Counted from the first letter of the stretch, positions 18,829-27,428 are shown. The stretch: DNA of 64,000 bases from Paracoccaceae bacterium (GCA_024742405.1 JANSYP010000001.1:682001-746000), one strand, 5' to 3'. Made by a program: numbers and translations. The notes: generated by a model not told the origin, from the sequence alone.

Positions 18829-19713
18829 ATGGACACTCGGCAACTCACGACCCTTCTGGCCATTGAACAGCATGGTGGCTTTGCCGCGGCAGCACAGGCG
18901 ATCAATTTGACCGCGTCTGCTGTCAGCCAGCAGGTGTCGGCATTGGAGGCAGAACTCGGCGTCGTGCTCTACGACCGCGCCCGTCGTCCACCGGTCTTGA
19001 CGGCCAAAGGGGCGGAGGTGGTGCGGTCCGCCCGCGCGATCCTCCAGATCGTGAACGAAACCAAAGCCTCCGCCACCGGCGGGCGCGTCCGCGGCACCCT
19101 GGCGTTCGGGTCGTTGCGCACAGGTGCCAACACGCTGGTGCCGGACGCGTTGGCAGCTTTGCGCGCCGTGTATCCTGACCTGAGCTTTCGCTTGCGGATC
19201 GGCATGTCCGAAGATCTGATGACCGAAGTCGTCTCCGGTCAGCTTGACGCCGCTCTGGTGGCCGATCATGTCGCCGTGCCGCCCAGCCTGAAGTGGACGC
19301 AAGTGGTCAACGAACCGCTTGTCGTCGTCACGCCGCCTGGCACAGGAACCCTGCCGCTGGAAGACCTTGTCAGGATGGTGCCCTACATCCGGTATAACTC
19401 CCAGGTGCCGCTGGCGCGTCAGATCGATACCGAAATCGCCAGACTGGCATCGTCCCCGCGGCAGGTGATTTCGGTCAATGCCATGATGTCTGTCGTTGGT
19501 TGCGTGCGAGCCGGATTGGGATTTGCTGTCATCCCCCAGATCGCCCTTCGCGACGTGATCGCATCGTCGCTCGACTGGTTTCCGCTCGGATCCCCGCCCA
19601 TCCACCGCCGCCTCGGCGTTGTTCAGCGCCCGACATCAAGCCGGGAAGAAGTGATGACCGCATTCATCGCGGCATTGGAACGGACGGCGGTCTTCGGGAG
19701 TACCGGGTCGTGA
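18829..19713 (+). CDS. LysR-family regulator of tctCBA-ggt
   Basis: A 294-residue LysR-type regulator. Its N-terminal winged helix (MDTRQLTTLLAIEQHGGFAA, then AAQAINLTASAVSQQVSALE) is followed by a two-lobed effector domain beginning GTLAFGSLRTGANTLVPDAL. It is divergently oriented to tctC, with a palindromic T-N11-A site just before its own start. By the usual LysR logic it senses the transported substrate or a breakdown product and activates the transporter operon. No terminator is evident after it. Confidence 0.88.
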   Translation: MDTRQLTTLLAIEQHGGFAAAAQAINLTASAVSQQVSALEAELGVVLYDRARRPPVLTAKGAEVVRSARAILQIVNETKASATGGRVRGTLAFGSLRTGANTLVPDALAALRAVYPDLSFRLRIGMSEDLMTEVVSGQLDAALVADHVAVPPSLKWTQVVNEPLVVVTPPGTGTLPLEDLVRMVPYIRYNSQVPLARQIDTEIARLASSPRQVISVNAMMSVVGCVRAGLGFAVIPQIALRDVIASSLDWFPLGSPPIHRRLGVVQRPTSSREEVMTAFIAALERTAVFGSTGS

Positions 19714-20379
19714 GGCGAGCAAACCTGAGGCGGCTTTCCCGCCGAGTTATGCTTTGGGCGCTAAAACCGAGGCTGTGCTGATCAAGCCTTATGATGGAGA
19801 CATGGCTCGCATCTGCGGGCGGTCTTTCTCCCGAATTCAACTGCGCTCACAGAACCGGAGGATGGATTTCGCCGCCGGTTCGGACCCGCGCGTTTTGCCA
19901 TGCGTTGATTGCGTGCAAAGTGAGGCAAGTGGACTTACGGTGCGAAGTCTCAGAGCATGATACGCGGTCGGTTTTGATGGAGGTCGATCCGCCAGTCACT
20001 GCTCCTTTGATAGTCCTCGCCCATTGAGGAGAAGTTGCGCCTGCTGCGTCAATGGACTGGATAATGATCGCGAAAAGAGGGGGCCCTCGTTCCTCGGCCC
20101 AGGACCCAGAAATCTGCTTGAGCCCTCTGTGCCGTCGCGGCTCGCGCTGCCAAACACTGGGGTTCCCGCACGAGCGTTTACTGTTAATTGACGGAAGCGC
20201 AGTTGGAGCGCCTGCGACCGCATTTTCCGAAGGTGAGGAAGCTCAGACATTGATCCAGTGGATCGTTGTTCTGACGAACGGGGCGAGCTCTCTGACGTTG
20301 AGAGCTCGGTCTGAGTAATTGAGTGCGGTGCCGATGTCCATTGCGAGGGTCCACGCGTGCCATGGCCTGAGCGGTAAAT
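19714..20379. other. Gap with no recognised gene
   Basis: No convincing coding sequence. The right end abuts the IS3-type OrfA remnant; the left part may contain eroded IS sequence on the minus strand, but no family text is readable. Confidence 0.4.
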
Positions 20380-20438
20380 CCATCGACTTGCAATAACTTT
20401 TGAACGATTGCCTCAGACTTGAGCTGCTTTTTCGCCAT
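20380..20438 (-). pseudogene. IS3-family OrfA N-terminal remnant
   Basis: The minus strand starts MAKKQLKSEAIVQKLLQVD, close to the common IS3 OrfA start (xRKQFKPEEIVxKLRQVD), and then loses similarity after about 20 residues. No helix-turn-helix remainder, OrfB or terminal repeats are visible. It is a small fossil of an insertion near the edge of the stress-gene cluster. Confidence 0.5.
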
Positions 20439-20515
20439 TCGGTGTCCTTCCCTTCCGGAACACTGCGGCGGACCGATTCAGATGGGGCAATCCAGTGCTA
20501 CTCCGACTGAATCGC

Positions 20516-20540
20516 GGAACCGAAGGTCCGTCTGGGCGTT
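20516..20540 (+). promoter_or_regulatory. EcfG-type general stress promoter (dps)
   Basis: GGAAC at 20516-20520, a 16-nt spacer, then CGTT at 20537-20540: an exact match to the alphaproteobacterial EcfG consensus, 32 nt upstream of the chosen dps ATG. Confidence 0.85.
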
Positions 20541-20572
20541 AAGCGGTCACGTACAACGCAATGGAGAATGAT

Positions 20573-21067
20573 ATGACCGAAGCGCTGCGAGTTTCGCCGG
20601 AACGTGTTCCGGTTCAGACCGGGGTAAGGGACACCAAGACAATCGCCAAGGCGCTGGCAGACACGCTCAGTGACACTTACCGGCTGATGTTCAAGACCCA
20701 TGCCTATCACTGGAATGTCGAAGGCCCGATGTTTTACTCGGTCCACAACCTGACTGAAGCGCAGTATGAAGACATGTTCGAGGCGGCCGATGTCATTGCC
20801 GAAAGGGTCCGCGCTTTGGGGCAGTTGGCGCCTTGGAGCCTGGAATGGCTTTCGGACCAGTCCGTGATTTCGACGCCTTCCGAAGCGCCGAGCGCCGGCG
20901 ACATGGTGGAAGAACTGGCTAAAGATCACGAGCGGGTGGCGCACCGGCTGCACGCACTGATCAAACTTGCCGGCGATGTCGATCCCGTGACCGAGGATCT
21001 CGCCGTGGCCCGATCCGCGTTCCACGAAAAAGCCGCCTGGATGCTTCGAGCCCTGGCCAAGACCTGA
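20573..21067 (+). CDS. dps: Dps-family ferritin-like DNA/iron protection protein
   Basis: About 164 residues forming the four-helix Dps/ferritin fold. The ferroxidase region is visible as HAYHWNVEGPMFYSVH followed by DMFEAADVIAERVRALG. Dps 12-mers oxidise and store iron with peroxide and shield DNA in stress. The ATG at 20573 is preferred because GGAGA lies just upstream; an ATG at 20561 would place that site inside the gene. A perfect EcfG promoter lies 32 nt upstream and a strong terminator follows, so it is monocistronic and controlled by the general stress response. Confidence 0.88.
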   Translation: MTEALRVSPERVPVQTGVRDTKTIAKALADTLSDTYRLMFKTHAYHWNVEGPMFYSVHNLTEAQYEDMFEAADVIAERVRALGQLAPWSLEWLSDQSVISTPSEAPSAGDMVEELAKDHERVAHRLHALIKLAGDVDPVTEDLAVARSAFHEKAAWMLRALAKT

Positions 21068-21110
21068 GGTCATACCGATTGCGCGCGCCTTCCATCTCCT
21101 GCGCGCGCAC

Positions 21111-21142
21111 CCCCGCCGGACCCAGGGTCGGCGGGGCTTTTT
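21111..21142 (+). terminator. Rho-independent terminator after dps
   Basis: CCCCGCCG and CGGCGGGG arms around a GACCCAGGGT loop (which can pair further) are followed by CTTTTT. It lies 43 nt after the dps stop. Confidence 0.85.
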
Positions 21143-21161
21143 GTGCCGGAGGGGAACGCAG

Positions 21162-21380
21162 TCAGCTGGCCTCAAGTTCGCTTTCGGATTTGAGAACCTC
21201 GTCCCCGTCCTCCTGCACGATAAGGTAAGCGGGGCATTCCGGTGACGCGTCGCGAACGACCTCGCTTCCCTTGATCTTTAGGCAAACGCGGTCGGTAAAG
21301 ATTTCGGTGACGTCTCCGCTGCCTGTGCCGCGACCCCAGTTCCAGCACACACGGGTGCCTTTCGCATAACGCGTCATCAT
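21162..21380 (-). CDS. Hva1/TUDOR-domain (DUF2945-like) small protein
   Basis: A 72-residue protein with the compact beta-barrel pattern of the hypervirulence-associated TUDOR family: KGTRVCWNWGRGTGSGDVTEIF at the N-terminus, then an acidic tail. The family's molecular role is unknown. It has its own EcfG promoter (21423-21447) 42 nt before the start, divergent from the promoter of the SpoIIAA-like operon. It points toward the dps terminator, which may act in both directions. Confidence 0.78.
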   Translation of the reverse strand: MMTRYAKGTRVCWNWGRGTGSGDVTEIFTDRVCLKIKGSEVVRDASPECPAYLIVQEDGDEVLKSESELEAS

Positions 21381-21422
21381 CGTTTTCCTTTCCGCTTATT
21401 TCTCCGTTGATCGCGGTTTGCG

Positions 21423-21447
21423 AACGCGCGGTGACCCCGCTGGTTCC
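21423..21447 (-). promoter_or_regulatory. EcfG-type promoter (Hva1/TUDOR gene)
   Basis: On the minus strand: GGAAC (21443-21447), 16 nt, CGTT (21423-21426). Exact consensus, 42 nt from the start codon and back-to-back with the promoter at 21456-21480. Confidence 0.85.
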
Positions 21448-21455
21448 GCTGGGCG

Positions 21456-21480
21456 GGAACCAAGACTCGTGTTGCCGGTT
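21456..21480 (+). promoter_or_regulatory. EcfG-type promoter (SpoIIAA-like operon)
   Basis: GGAAC (21456-21460), 17 nt, GTT (ending at 21480), the alternative spacing of the EcfG consensus. It lies 33 nt upstream of the ATG at 21514. Confidence 0.75.
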
Positions 21481-21513
21481 GTCTTGGGGACACTCGAACA
21501 ATGGAGAGTACCC

Positions 21514-21903
21514 ATGCATCCGGCCGTTACGCACATCCAGACGACAGACCCGAAAGTTTATGCCTTCCGTATCTCCGGCGAGGTGGATGCCGACGCCATG
21601 GAGGGAATTGCCAAGGTGATGAACGAGGCGTTCGACAGTCATCCGAAGGTGCGCATGCTTCTGATCTTCGACCGGTTCGATGGCAGCAGCCTGGGGGCGT
21701 CGCTCAATTTCGAGACGTTGAAGGCGCAGTTCCGGTCCTTGTCGCGGATCGAGAAATACGCCGTCGTTGGTGCGCCGGAGACGGTGGACAAGCTGATCGG
21801 TACAGCCGGCGGGTGGACCGGGATCGAGACGCGGACCTTTGATCTGACCGAAGAAGACGAGGCATGGGCCTTTGTCGGAGCTCAGGCGCGAGAAGCCGCG
21901 TGA
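21514..21903 (+). CDS. SpoIIAA-like (STAS/SEC14-type) protein
   Basis: About 129 residues from the ATG at 21514, chosen because GGAGAG lies 6-8 nt upstream and an EcfG promoter lies 33 nt upstream. The sequence follows the SpoIIAA-like family: VYAFRISGEVDADAMEGIAK, then MLLIFDRFDGSSLGASL, then SRIEKYAVVGAPETVDK and a WTGIETRTFD strand. Members are found in stress gene clusters and are thought to bind lipid or protein partners; the exact job is unknown. Its stop overlaps the next start (GTGA), so it leads a tightly coupled four-gene operon. Confidence 0.78.
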   Translation: MHPAVTHIQTTDPKVYAFRISGEVDADAMEGIAKVMNEAFDSHPKVRMLLIFDRFDGSSLGASLNFETLKAQFRSLSRIEKYAVVGAPETVDKLIGTAGGWTGIETRTFDLTEEDEAWAFVGAQAREAA

Positions 21904-22562
21904 GCTACGAACTGCATTTGGCCAAAATCGATCTAGTCGCCCGCCGGGTTCATCGCCTCAGGATGAGACGCCCGTCAGGCTTCACCTATGTGCCTGGTCA
22001 GGCCGTCGACATCACGCTGGCCCGGGACGGCTGGCGCGACGAGCCGCGCCCATTCACGATAGTGAGCCTGCTTGAGGACCCGGACCTGGAGTTTCTGATC
22101 AAGGCCTATCCCGATCATGGGGGCGTAACCGAACAGATTGCTCACCTGAGCGATGGCGCGTCGGTTACTGTGAGCGATCCCTGGGGCGCGCTAAGAGACA
22201 GGGGCGACGGGTTGTTCCTGGCCGGTGGCATGGGGATCACGCCCTGGCTCGCAATCTTGCGTGCAAGGGCCGCGGCCGGTATGCCGGTCCAATCGACCTT
22301 GCTTTACGCCGTTGAGGCTCAGGCCGATCTGCTCGCAATCGAGGAACTCAGGGCGATGGTGGGACTCACTTTGGTTGCCGTGGTGGCGGAAGATCCCGGT
22401 CCGGATCATCGCCATGGGCGGCTCGATAGGGCATTGATCCAAAAGCATCTGCCCGAAGCAGGGCCGGTTTATCTCTGCGGTCCTCCGCCCATGGAAGAGG
22501 CCGTGACTGAAGTCCTCCGGGATCTGGATGTCGGCGACGACCGGGTGGTTGTCGAGGGATGA
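21900..22562 (+). CDS. FAD-binding oxidoreductase (ferredoxin-NADP reductase-like)
   Basis: About 220 residues from a GTG start that overlaps the previous stop by 4 nt. The FAD domain has YVPGQAVDITL and EPRPFTIVS (the RxYS-type flavin motif). The NAD(P) domain has LFLAGGMGITPWLAIL and VYLCGPPPMEEAV. It lacks a fused ferredoxin or globin domain, so its electron acceptor is unknown. It sits between a SpoIIAA-like protein and two membrane proteins in a stress operon. Confidence 0.8.
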   Translation: MSYELHLAKIDLVARRVHRLRMRRPSGFTYVPGQAVDITLARDGWRDEPRPFTIVSLLEDPDLEFLIKAYPDHGGVTEQIAHLSDGASVTVSDPWGALRDRGDGLFLAGGMGITPWLAILRARAAAGMPVQSTLLYAVEAQADLLAIEELRAMVGLTLVAVVAEDPGPDHRHGRLDRALIQKHLPEAGPVYLCGPPPMEEAVTEVLRDLDVGDDRVVVEG

Positions 22563-23665
22563 TGGGTTCGACGAAGAAGCCAGGCGCAACGGGCCTGTTG
22601 AGCGGTCTGGTCGTCGCGGGCTGTGTCGTCATTCTTGTGGCCGGGGCGAAAGTCGCCGAAGACTTCCTCGTGCCGATAACGCTTGCCCTTCTGATAGGGG
22701 TGATCGTGGCGCCTTTAACCAATGCACTGGAACGCGCCGGGCTGCCCCGCGCCGCCGGCGCACTTTGCATCGTGGCGCTGACCGCCGTCCTTCTGGCCGG
22801 CATCGGCGCGGCGCTGGAGCCCGTCATCCGGGACCTGATGGAGCGCGCGCCGATAATTTGGCTGCAGTTGCGCGACGCATTCACCTGGGTCGCAGACTTC
22901 CTACGTGGCATTGACGAGGTCGGCCGCGAGGTACAGGAGCAGGTGCTCTCCGACAGCACGGAATCCGAGGCCGGTCCCACGGTCGTTCCGGTGCCGAGTT
23001 CGACCGACGCGTTGTTGTTTGTCCCGAAATTTATGGGACAGCTGTTGCTCTTTGTTGGTGCGCTTTTCTTTTTCGTGCTCGAACGCGAGTCGATCTATGT
23101 CGGGATTTCGCGGCTGTTCGGTGCCGAGCAGCAGGCCGTTCGGACGCGTTTTGCGGGCGCCGAGCGGGCCGTATCACGCTATTTTTTAACAATCCTAGCC
23201 ATCAATTGCGTCTTCGGCTTTCTGGTCGCGGGGGTGATGTCGCTGATCGGGATGCCCAGTCCGGAGATCTGGGGTCTGATGGCTGCCCTGATGAACTTCA
23301 TTCCCTACCTGGGACCTGCGCTACTGATCGTGGCGCTCGCTGTGGCCGGACAGGTCGTGTTCGATGGCGGGATCGCCCTCCTGCCGCCGCTGGCATTTCT
23401 GGGTCTGAATTTCATCGAAGGCTACTTTACAACGCCATTTCTGGTCGGACGCCGGCTCTCGATGAGTCCGCTGTTGATCTTTCTGTCGCTCAGCTTCTGG
23501 CTGTGGCTCTGGGGGCCGGCCGGCGGGATCATCGCACTGCCGCTCACTGTGTGGCTTCTGGCAGTGACCGGCATGCTACGCGAGCCCATCTCGCTACAGG
23601 ATGGTTCGGCTTCGGCGAAAACAAGCGTGCCAGCCCCTAGCGAGCCTTCGCAATACACGGACTAG
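22559..23665 (+). CDS. AI-2E (PerM/TqsA) family transporter
   Basis: A 368-residue membrane protein of the AI-2E family, usually trimeric exporters or ion-coupled transporters. Landmarks: a paired N-terminal hydrophobic region ending FLVPITLALLIGVIVAPLTN, a soluble loop around 110-150, then NFIPYLGPALLIVALA (the conserved P-x-G-P motif) and GYFTTPFLVGRRLSMSPLLI near the C-terminus. Its start overlaps the previous gene by 4 nt. The cargo is not predictable, and quorum-signal export should not be assumed. Confidence 0.85.
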   Translation: MMGSTKKPGATGLLSGLVVAGCVVILVAGAKVAEDFLVPITLALLIGVIVAPLTNALERAGLPRAAGALCIVALTAVLLAGIGAALEPVIRDLMERAPIIWLQLRDAFTWVADFLRGIDEVGREVQEQVLSDSTESEAGPTVVPVPSSTDALLFVPKFMGQLLLFVGALFFFVLERESIYVGISRLFGAEQQAVRTRFAGAERAVSRYFLTILAINCVFGFLVAGVMSLIGMPSPEIWGLMAALMNFIPYLGPALLIVALAVAGQVVFDGGIALLPPLAFLGLNFIEGYFTTPFLVGRRLSMSPLLIFLSLSFWLWLWGPAGGIIALPLTVWLLAVTGMLREPISLQDGSASAKTSVPAPSEPSQYTD

Positions 23666-23676
23666 GGAGTGGTCTC

Positions 23677-24561
23677 TTGGACACGATTCCGGCGCAATCC
23701 GAAATGGTCGCAATTCTAAGTGAGCGTTTGGGCAAGCTCACCGAGGGAGCGATCGCGGCAGGTCCGCGGATCGTGCTGGCGCTCGCGCTGATCCTCGTCG
23801 CTTGGCTGGTGATTTCAGGTGTTCTTTGGCTGCTGCGGATCAGTCTGCGCCGGGCAGGCACGCGGCAAAACCTGGTGGGTGTGCTGACGATGGTGATGCG
23901 CGCCGCGCTTTGGCTCGGTGTTGGATTGATGGCCCTGACCATTGTATTTCCGTCGGTCACGCCGGCAAAAGCCCTTGCGACGCTGGGTCTCGGCTCGGTC
24001 GCGATTGGCTTTGCCTTCAAGGATACGTTCGAAAACTTCCTCGCGGGTATCCTGATCCTGCTGCGCGAGCCTTTTGAAATCGGTGATCATATTGCCACCG
24101 ACAGTGTCGAAGGGCAGATCGAGGAGATCACCGTGCGCGACACACGCATCCGCAAGACCGACGGTCAGCTTATTGTCGTTCCCAACAGCCATTTGTTTTC
24201 AAGCCCTGTGACTGTGCGCACGAGCCAGCAACTTCGCAGGACCGAAGTGATCGTGGGGATCGCCTATGGCGAGGATGTCGATGCGGCGCGCAAGGTGATC
24301 GAGGACGCCGTCCAAAAAGTGGACAGCGTGCGCGATGACATCCGCGACGTTCAGGTTTTCGCCAAGGCTTTCGGGGCGTCTTCGGTCGATTTCGAAGTTG
24401 CCTGGTGGACCGGATCGCGCCCGATCGATATTCGCGCGTCTCGCGACCAGGTCGTGGCGGCGGTGAAGGCTGCGCTCGACGCGGCCGGGATCGAGATCCC
24501 GTTCCCATATCAGACACTCACATTCAAAGAGCCACTTCGCATTGCCGCGACGGCTGGATAG
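23677..24561 (+). CDS. Small-conductance mechanosensitive channel (MscS family)
   Basis: A 294-residue MscS-type channel. Two or three N-terminal membrane helices lead into the pore helix ALATLGLGSVAIGFAFKDTFEN and the beta domain (FEIGDHIATDSVEGQIEEIT, then TRIRKTDGQLIVVPNS). It releases solutes during osmotic downshift. TTG at 23677 has a GGGAG site 8 nt before it; ATG at 23704 is an alternative. It is the last of four co-directional genes driven by one EcfG promoter. Confidence 0.87.
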   Translation: MDTIPAQSEMVAILSERLGKLTEGAIAAGPRIVLALALILVAWLVISGVLWLLRISLRRAGTRQNLVGVLTMVMRAALWLGVGLMALTIVFPSVTPAKALATLGLGSVAIGFAFKDTFENFLAGILILLREPFEIGDHIATDSVEGQIEEITVRDTRIRKTDGQLIVVPNSHLFSSPVTVRTSQQLRRTEVIVGIAYGEDVDAARKVIEDAVQKVDSVRDDIRDVQVFAKAFGASSVDFEVAWWTGSRPIDIRASRDQVVAAVKAALDAAGIEIPFPYQTLTFKEPLRIAATAG

Positions 24562-25204
24562 GCCAAGGGCGAGAGGCCGGTCGCGGGCAGGGCCGCCGCA
24601 GCCGGCCACTTGCATAACGCGACTAACAGGCGAGGCTTGCGAAAACCGAAGGCTGTACGAGCATCGGCTGATGGCCCGACGACACTTGGATGCCCGATGC
24701 GTTTGGAGCGTCTTCCACCAGTGCGAGTTGTTGCCGTTGGTCGACCACCGGGTCTTGGGTCCGGAGAACACGGGTAATCGGACAAGGGAAATAGCCCAGA
24801 GTGTCAGATAACGCTTTGCGTTAATCCAGCACCCAAAGCGATAAAGAACTTGGACGTCCAGTGTACGAAGCTCCCGGCGCATTAGCTTTAGGAGCAGAGC
24901 TTTATCCGCAAGATTGGAAACGACTGTCGTGAGGCCGAGTTAAAAGCTTTCGCGAGTTGCCAGCTGCGCACCGACCAGACGTGACACGGCCGGCGGCGTG
25001 AGAACCGCGATGCGCAATAGTTGCCTGTCGATCGGTCCGATAACACCGGGAGCAACACAATAGGTAGGTCCTGTTACAGTGGCTAACCAAATAACTCCGT
25101 GTGAAACTACTGGTGAGCCTTCGGGTCCACAGTGAGCGGGCAATCGGAACGCTTGGCTCAAAACTACAAAAACACTGTCGCTGGCGTGTTTCTATCACGC
25201 ACGC
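24562..25204. other. Gap with no recognised gene
   Basis: About 640 nt without a family match on either strand. Open frames of up to about 225 codons overlap here but lack ribosome binding sites and resemble nothing known. No promoter or EcfG site was seen. Confidence 0.45.
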
Positions 25205-25239
25205 CGAAAAGAAAGACCCCGCCTTTTGGGGCGGGGTCT
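25203..25239 (-). terminator. Terminator of the CsbD operon
   Basis: AGACCCCGCC and GGCGGGGTCT arms (10 bp) around a 6-nt loop. Read on the minus strand they are followed by a T-rich tract (TTCTTTTC). It lies about 30 nt beyond the stop of the 50-residue gene. Confidence 0.8.
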
Positions 25240-25270
25240 CTACGGAGAGTCCGGCGCGGTGTTACGCCCG

Positions 25271-25423
25271 TTAGTTGTCCGGCGCGTCGCTGGCCAGTGT
25301 CGATTTGCGGTGATCGGGGTCGTCTTTAAGCTGACGAGTGCGGTGTCCGCTCCACAGCGCGAAGACAGCCACCGCAAGCAGCGTGCCGAGAGCCAGGAAT
25401 GGTATCAGGAACGCGATATCCAT
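25271..25423 (-). CDS. 50-residue single-pass membrane protein
   Basis: A short gene: a start codon at 25423 behind a perfect AGGAGAT site, 50 codons and a TAA. One N-terminal membrane segment (AFLIPFLALGTLLAVAVFAL, residues 4-23) is followed by a basic then acidic tail (HRTRQLKDDPDHRK). It lies 40 nt after the csbD stop and just before a terminator, so it is the second gene of the EcfG-driven csbD operon. Its role is unknown; a small membrane stress protein is likely. Confidence 0.78.
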   Translation of the reverse strand: MDIAFLIPFLALGTLLAVAVFALWSGHRTRQLKDDPDHRKSTLASDAPDN

Positions 25424-25462
25424 CGTGATCTCCTGTGATTGCGATGTAGACGGCTCGGGTGG

Positions 25463-25663
25463 TTAGGACGCGTTGTCGAACCAGTCGTCGACTTCTTTCT
25501 CGGCTTCTTCTTTGGTCTTGCCGTAGCGTTGCTGCACGAGGCCCACGAGCTCTTCGCGCTTACCGTCGGCCTGCTGCAGTTCGTCGTCGGTCAGCTCGCC
25601 CCATTTCTGCTGGGCCTTGCCTTTCCACTCTTTCCAATTGCCTTTGACGGTGTCCCAATTCAT
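25463..25663 (-). CDS. csbD: CsbD-family stress protein
   Basis: A 66-residue protein with the full CsbD pattern: MNWDTVKGNWKEWKGKAQQK, WGELTDDELQQADGKREEL and VGLVQQRYGKTKEEAEKEV. CsbD proteins are abundant, disordered stress proteins of unknown mechanism. The ATG at 25663 is preferred over one 6 nt upstream because AAGGAA is better spaced. A perfect EcfG promoter lies 42 nt upstream, just beyond the stop of the phospholipase gene. Confidence 0.92.
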   Translation of the reverse strand: MNWDTVKGNWKEWKGKAQQKWGELTDDELQQADGKREELVGLVQQRYGKTKEEAEKEVDDWFDNAS

Positions 25664-25705
25664 GGTCATTTCCTTCGCATGTTGCGTTTCAACCTGTGCC
25701 TGATC

Positions 25706-25730
25706 AACGCGCGGGGGAAGCCGCGGTTCC
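25706..25730 (-). promoter_or_regulatory. EcfG-type promoter (csbD operon)
   Basis: On the minus strand: GGAAC (25726-25730), 16 nt, CGTT (25706-25709). Exact consensus, in the short gap between the phospholipase stop and the csbD start. Confidence 0.87.
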
Positions 25731-25736
25731 GAAGAT

Positions 25737-27428
25737 TCAGACCATTTCGTCGGGGATGCCGGGAATAATCCGGCCGAAGCGGCGGGCGCGCCTGGTCGGA
25801 TGCGGCAGAAGAAATCCAGTGCGATCAGCAGGCGCGCGGGTGGCATTGGCCGTGGCAAGAGCGTTCCACGCGGTGGCGATGGTACGTGGATCTCTGGCGC
25901 TCCGCGGGGCGTCTTCCCCAAGCCAATGCTCAAAGAGCCGCGCACGCAATGTGCGAACCTGGTCTGTATCGGTCAGACAAAGACCGGCCTCGGTGTCCCA
26001 GGCGCTGCTGCGTCCGTTAAGATTGGCCGAGGACACGATCGCGGCCCGGTCGTCGAAGATCGCGACCTTGGAATGCACATAGATGATGGGCGCTCCGCCC
26101 AACTGATCGCGCGCGTCACCATCGCTCGCGCGCGGCTGCGCTGGGCTGACAAGCGCGAGGCGGCTGCCATAGGCCTTGCGCAACATGTCCAGGCATCTGA
26201 TCTGGAGCCCATCGCCGAACCGCAGATCGGCTGTGTTCTTGTGGCCGAACGCGACCCCTTCCGGAGCGGCAGGCAAAACGACAACAAGCGAAAGCTCTGG
26301 CCGAGCGCGACCGGCGCGGGCCAGGCTGCGGGCGATCTGACGATCCCGCAGAAACTGGGTTTCGACATAGATGAACTGTCGCGCCCTGGCGGTTTCGGCT
26401 TCGAACCGCTGCCGCAAGTCTGTGACGAGCGGGCGGGGGCTGAGCGCCCAAGGTGTGGCGCGGCCGCGCGAAAGCGTTCTCATGAGAGTGCGCTGCGGAG
26501 ACGGGCTGAGCACGCCTTCGGTTTCGGCTTCGAAGCGGGCGAGATGGCTCAGAGCATCCTGTGCGGCGGGGCCGTCAACACTGATCTGGATGTCGTGCCA
26601 GGTCTCTTCGGCCGGGCGATCATGGTCGGGGCTGTCATAGCGCCGTTCGTTGACGTCGAGCCCGCCGATGAACAGGCTCTGACCATCGATGACCGCGAGT
26701 TTCTGATGATGGGTAGCGGGGTAAACCCGGGGCAGCACCCAGCGGGCCGGCGCCACAAGGTCGCCATCAAGGCGCAACAGCCCGGACAGGCCGGGAAGCA
26801 ATTCGAGTGTGTCGGTCCGTGCTTTTGCGTCCATGTCATTCAGCCAGTCCGCGACCTCGCCCATGCGTTTTCGCGCGATTGGCAGAAGCACAAGCCGCAT
26901 CAGCCAGCCGGCTTCGGCGGGATGGCGGGCGGCATGGACACTGAGCCGGCCCGCGCCCTGTGGAACCGACGCGGCGAGCGACTGGAGTTGACGCACGCTG
27001 CGCGTGGTCGCGCGGTGCATCGCCGGGCGCGCCAGCGGATCGAAATCGGAAATGGCGAGCCTCACATTCACGCCCTGCGTCAACACCGTGCGCAGAAGGT
27101 CTTCCCAGGTTTCGCCACATTTGCGGGCGACCGGGCTGCGGAGCCTTGTCTGGGGGTCGAATACACGAAAGGAGGCCGCGATCTCCGATTGTGCCGCGAG
27201 GAGCGCCTCTTCGAAGGCCGGAAACGCTTCCGCGGCCGTTACGAAAATGGAGAGGTTCGAAAATGGATGATCGGTGCGTTGTCCGTGGGATCGCACCAAA
27301 TCAGTCACGCTGGAGGTCCTGTGCGCGCTGTCGGGCCTGCGTCGGCCGAAAAATCTGCGACCGTTGGCGTCGCGGTGGAAACCGATCTGCAGTGTCTCCT
27401 GACGCATGACGGCTGGTTGTGCGCTCAT
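25737..27428 (-). CDS. Phospholipase D / cardiolipin synthase-like protein
   Basis: A 563-residue PLD-superfamily protein with two intact HKD motifs: HQKLAVID at 241-248 (followed by GQSLFIGGLD) and HSKVAIFD at 452-459 (followed by DRAAIVSSANLNGRS). These form one active site for phosphodiester hydrolysis or transfer. There is no clear signal peptide or N-terminal membrane segment, unlike bacterial cardiolipin synthases, so a soluble phospholipase D is likely. A perfect EcfG promoter lies 32 nt upstream. Its substrate is probably a membrane phospholipid. Confidence 0.87.
   Translation of the reverse strand: MSAQPAVMRQETLQIGFHRDANGRRFFGRRRPDSAHRTSSVTDLVRSHGQRTDHPFSNLSIFVTAAEAFPAFEEALLAAQSEIAASFRVFDPQTRLRSPVARKCGETWEDLLRTVLTQGVNVRLAISDFDPLARPAMHRATTRSVRQLQSLAASVPQGAGRLSVHAARHPAEAGWLMRLVLLPIARKRMGEVADWLNDMDAKARTDTLELLPGLSGLLRLDGDLVAPARWVLPRVYPATHHQKLAVIDGQSLFIGGLDVNERRYDSPDHDRPAEETWHDIQISVDGPAAQDALSHLARFEAETEGVLSPSPQRTLMRTLSRGRATPWALSPRPLVTDLRQRFEAETARARQFIYVETQFLRDRQIARSLARAGRARPELSLVVVLPAAPEGVAFGHKNTADLRFGDGLQIRCLDMLRKAYGSRLALVSPAQPRASDGDARDQLGGAPIIYVHSKVAIFDDRAAIVSSANLNGRSSAWDTEAGLCLTDTDQVRTLRARLFEHWLGEDAPRSARDPRTIATAWNALATANATRAPADRTGFLLPHPTRRARRFGRIIPGIPDEMV

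Noticed and set aside
24940-25198. Minus-strand open frames of about 70-98 codons in the gap before the csbD operon
   Set aside because: No ribosome binding site and no family similarity; two frames overlap without preference.
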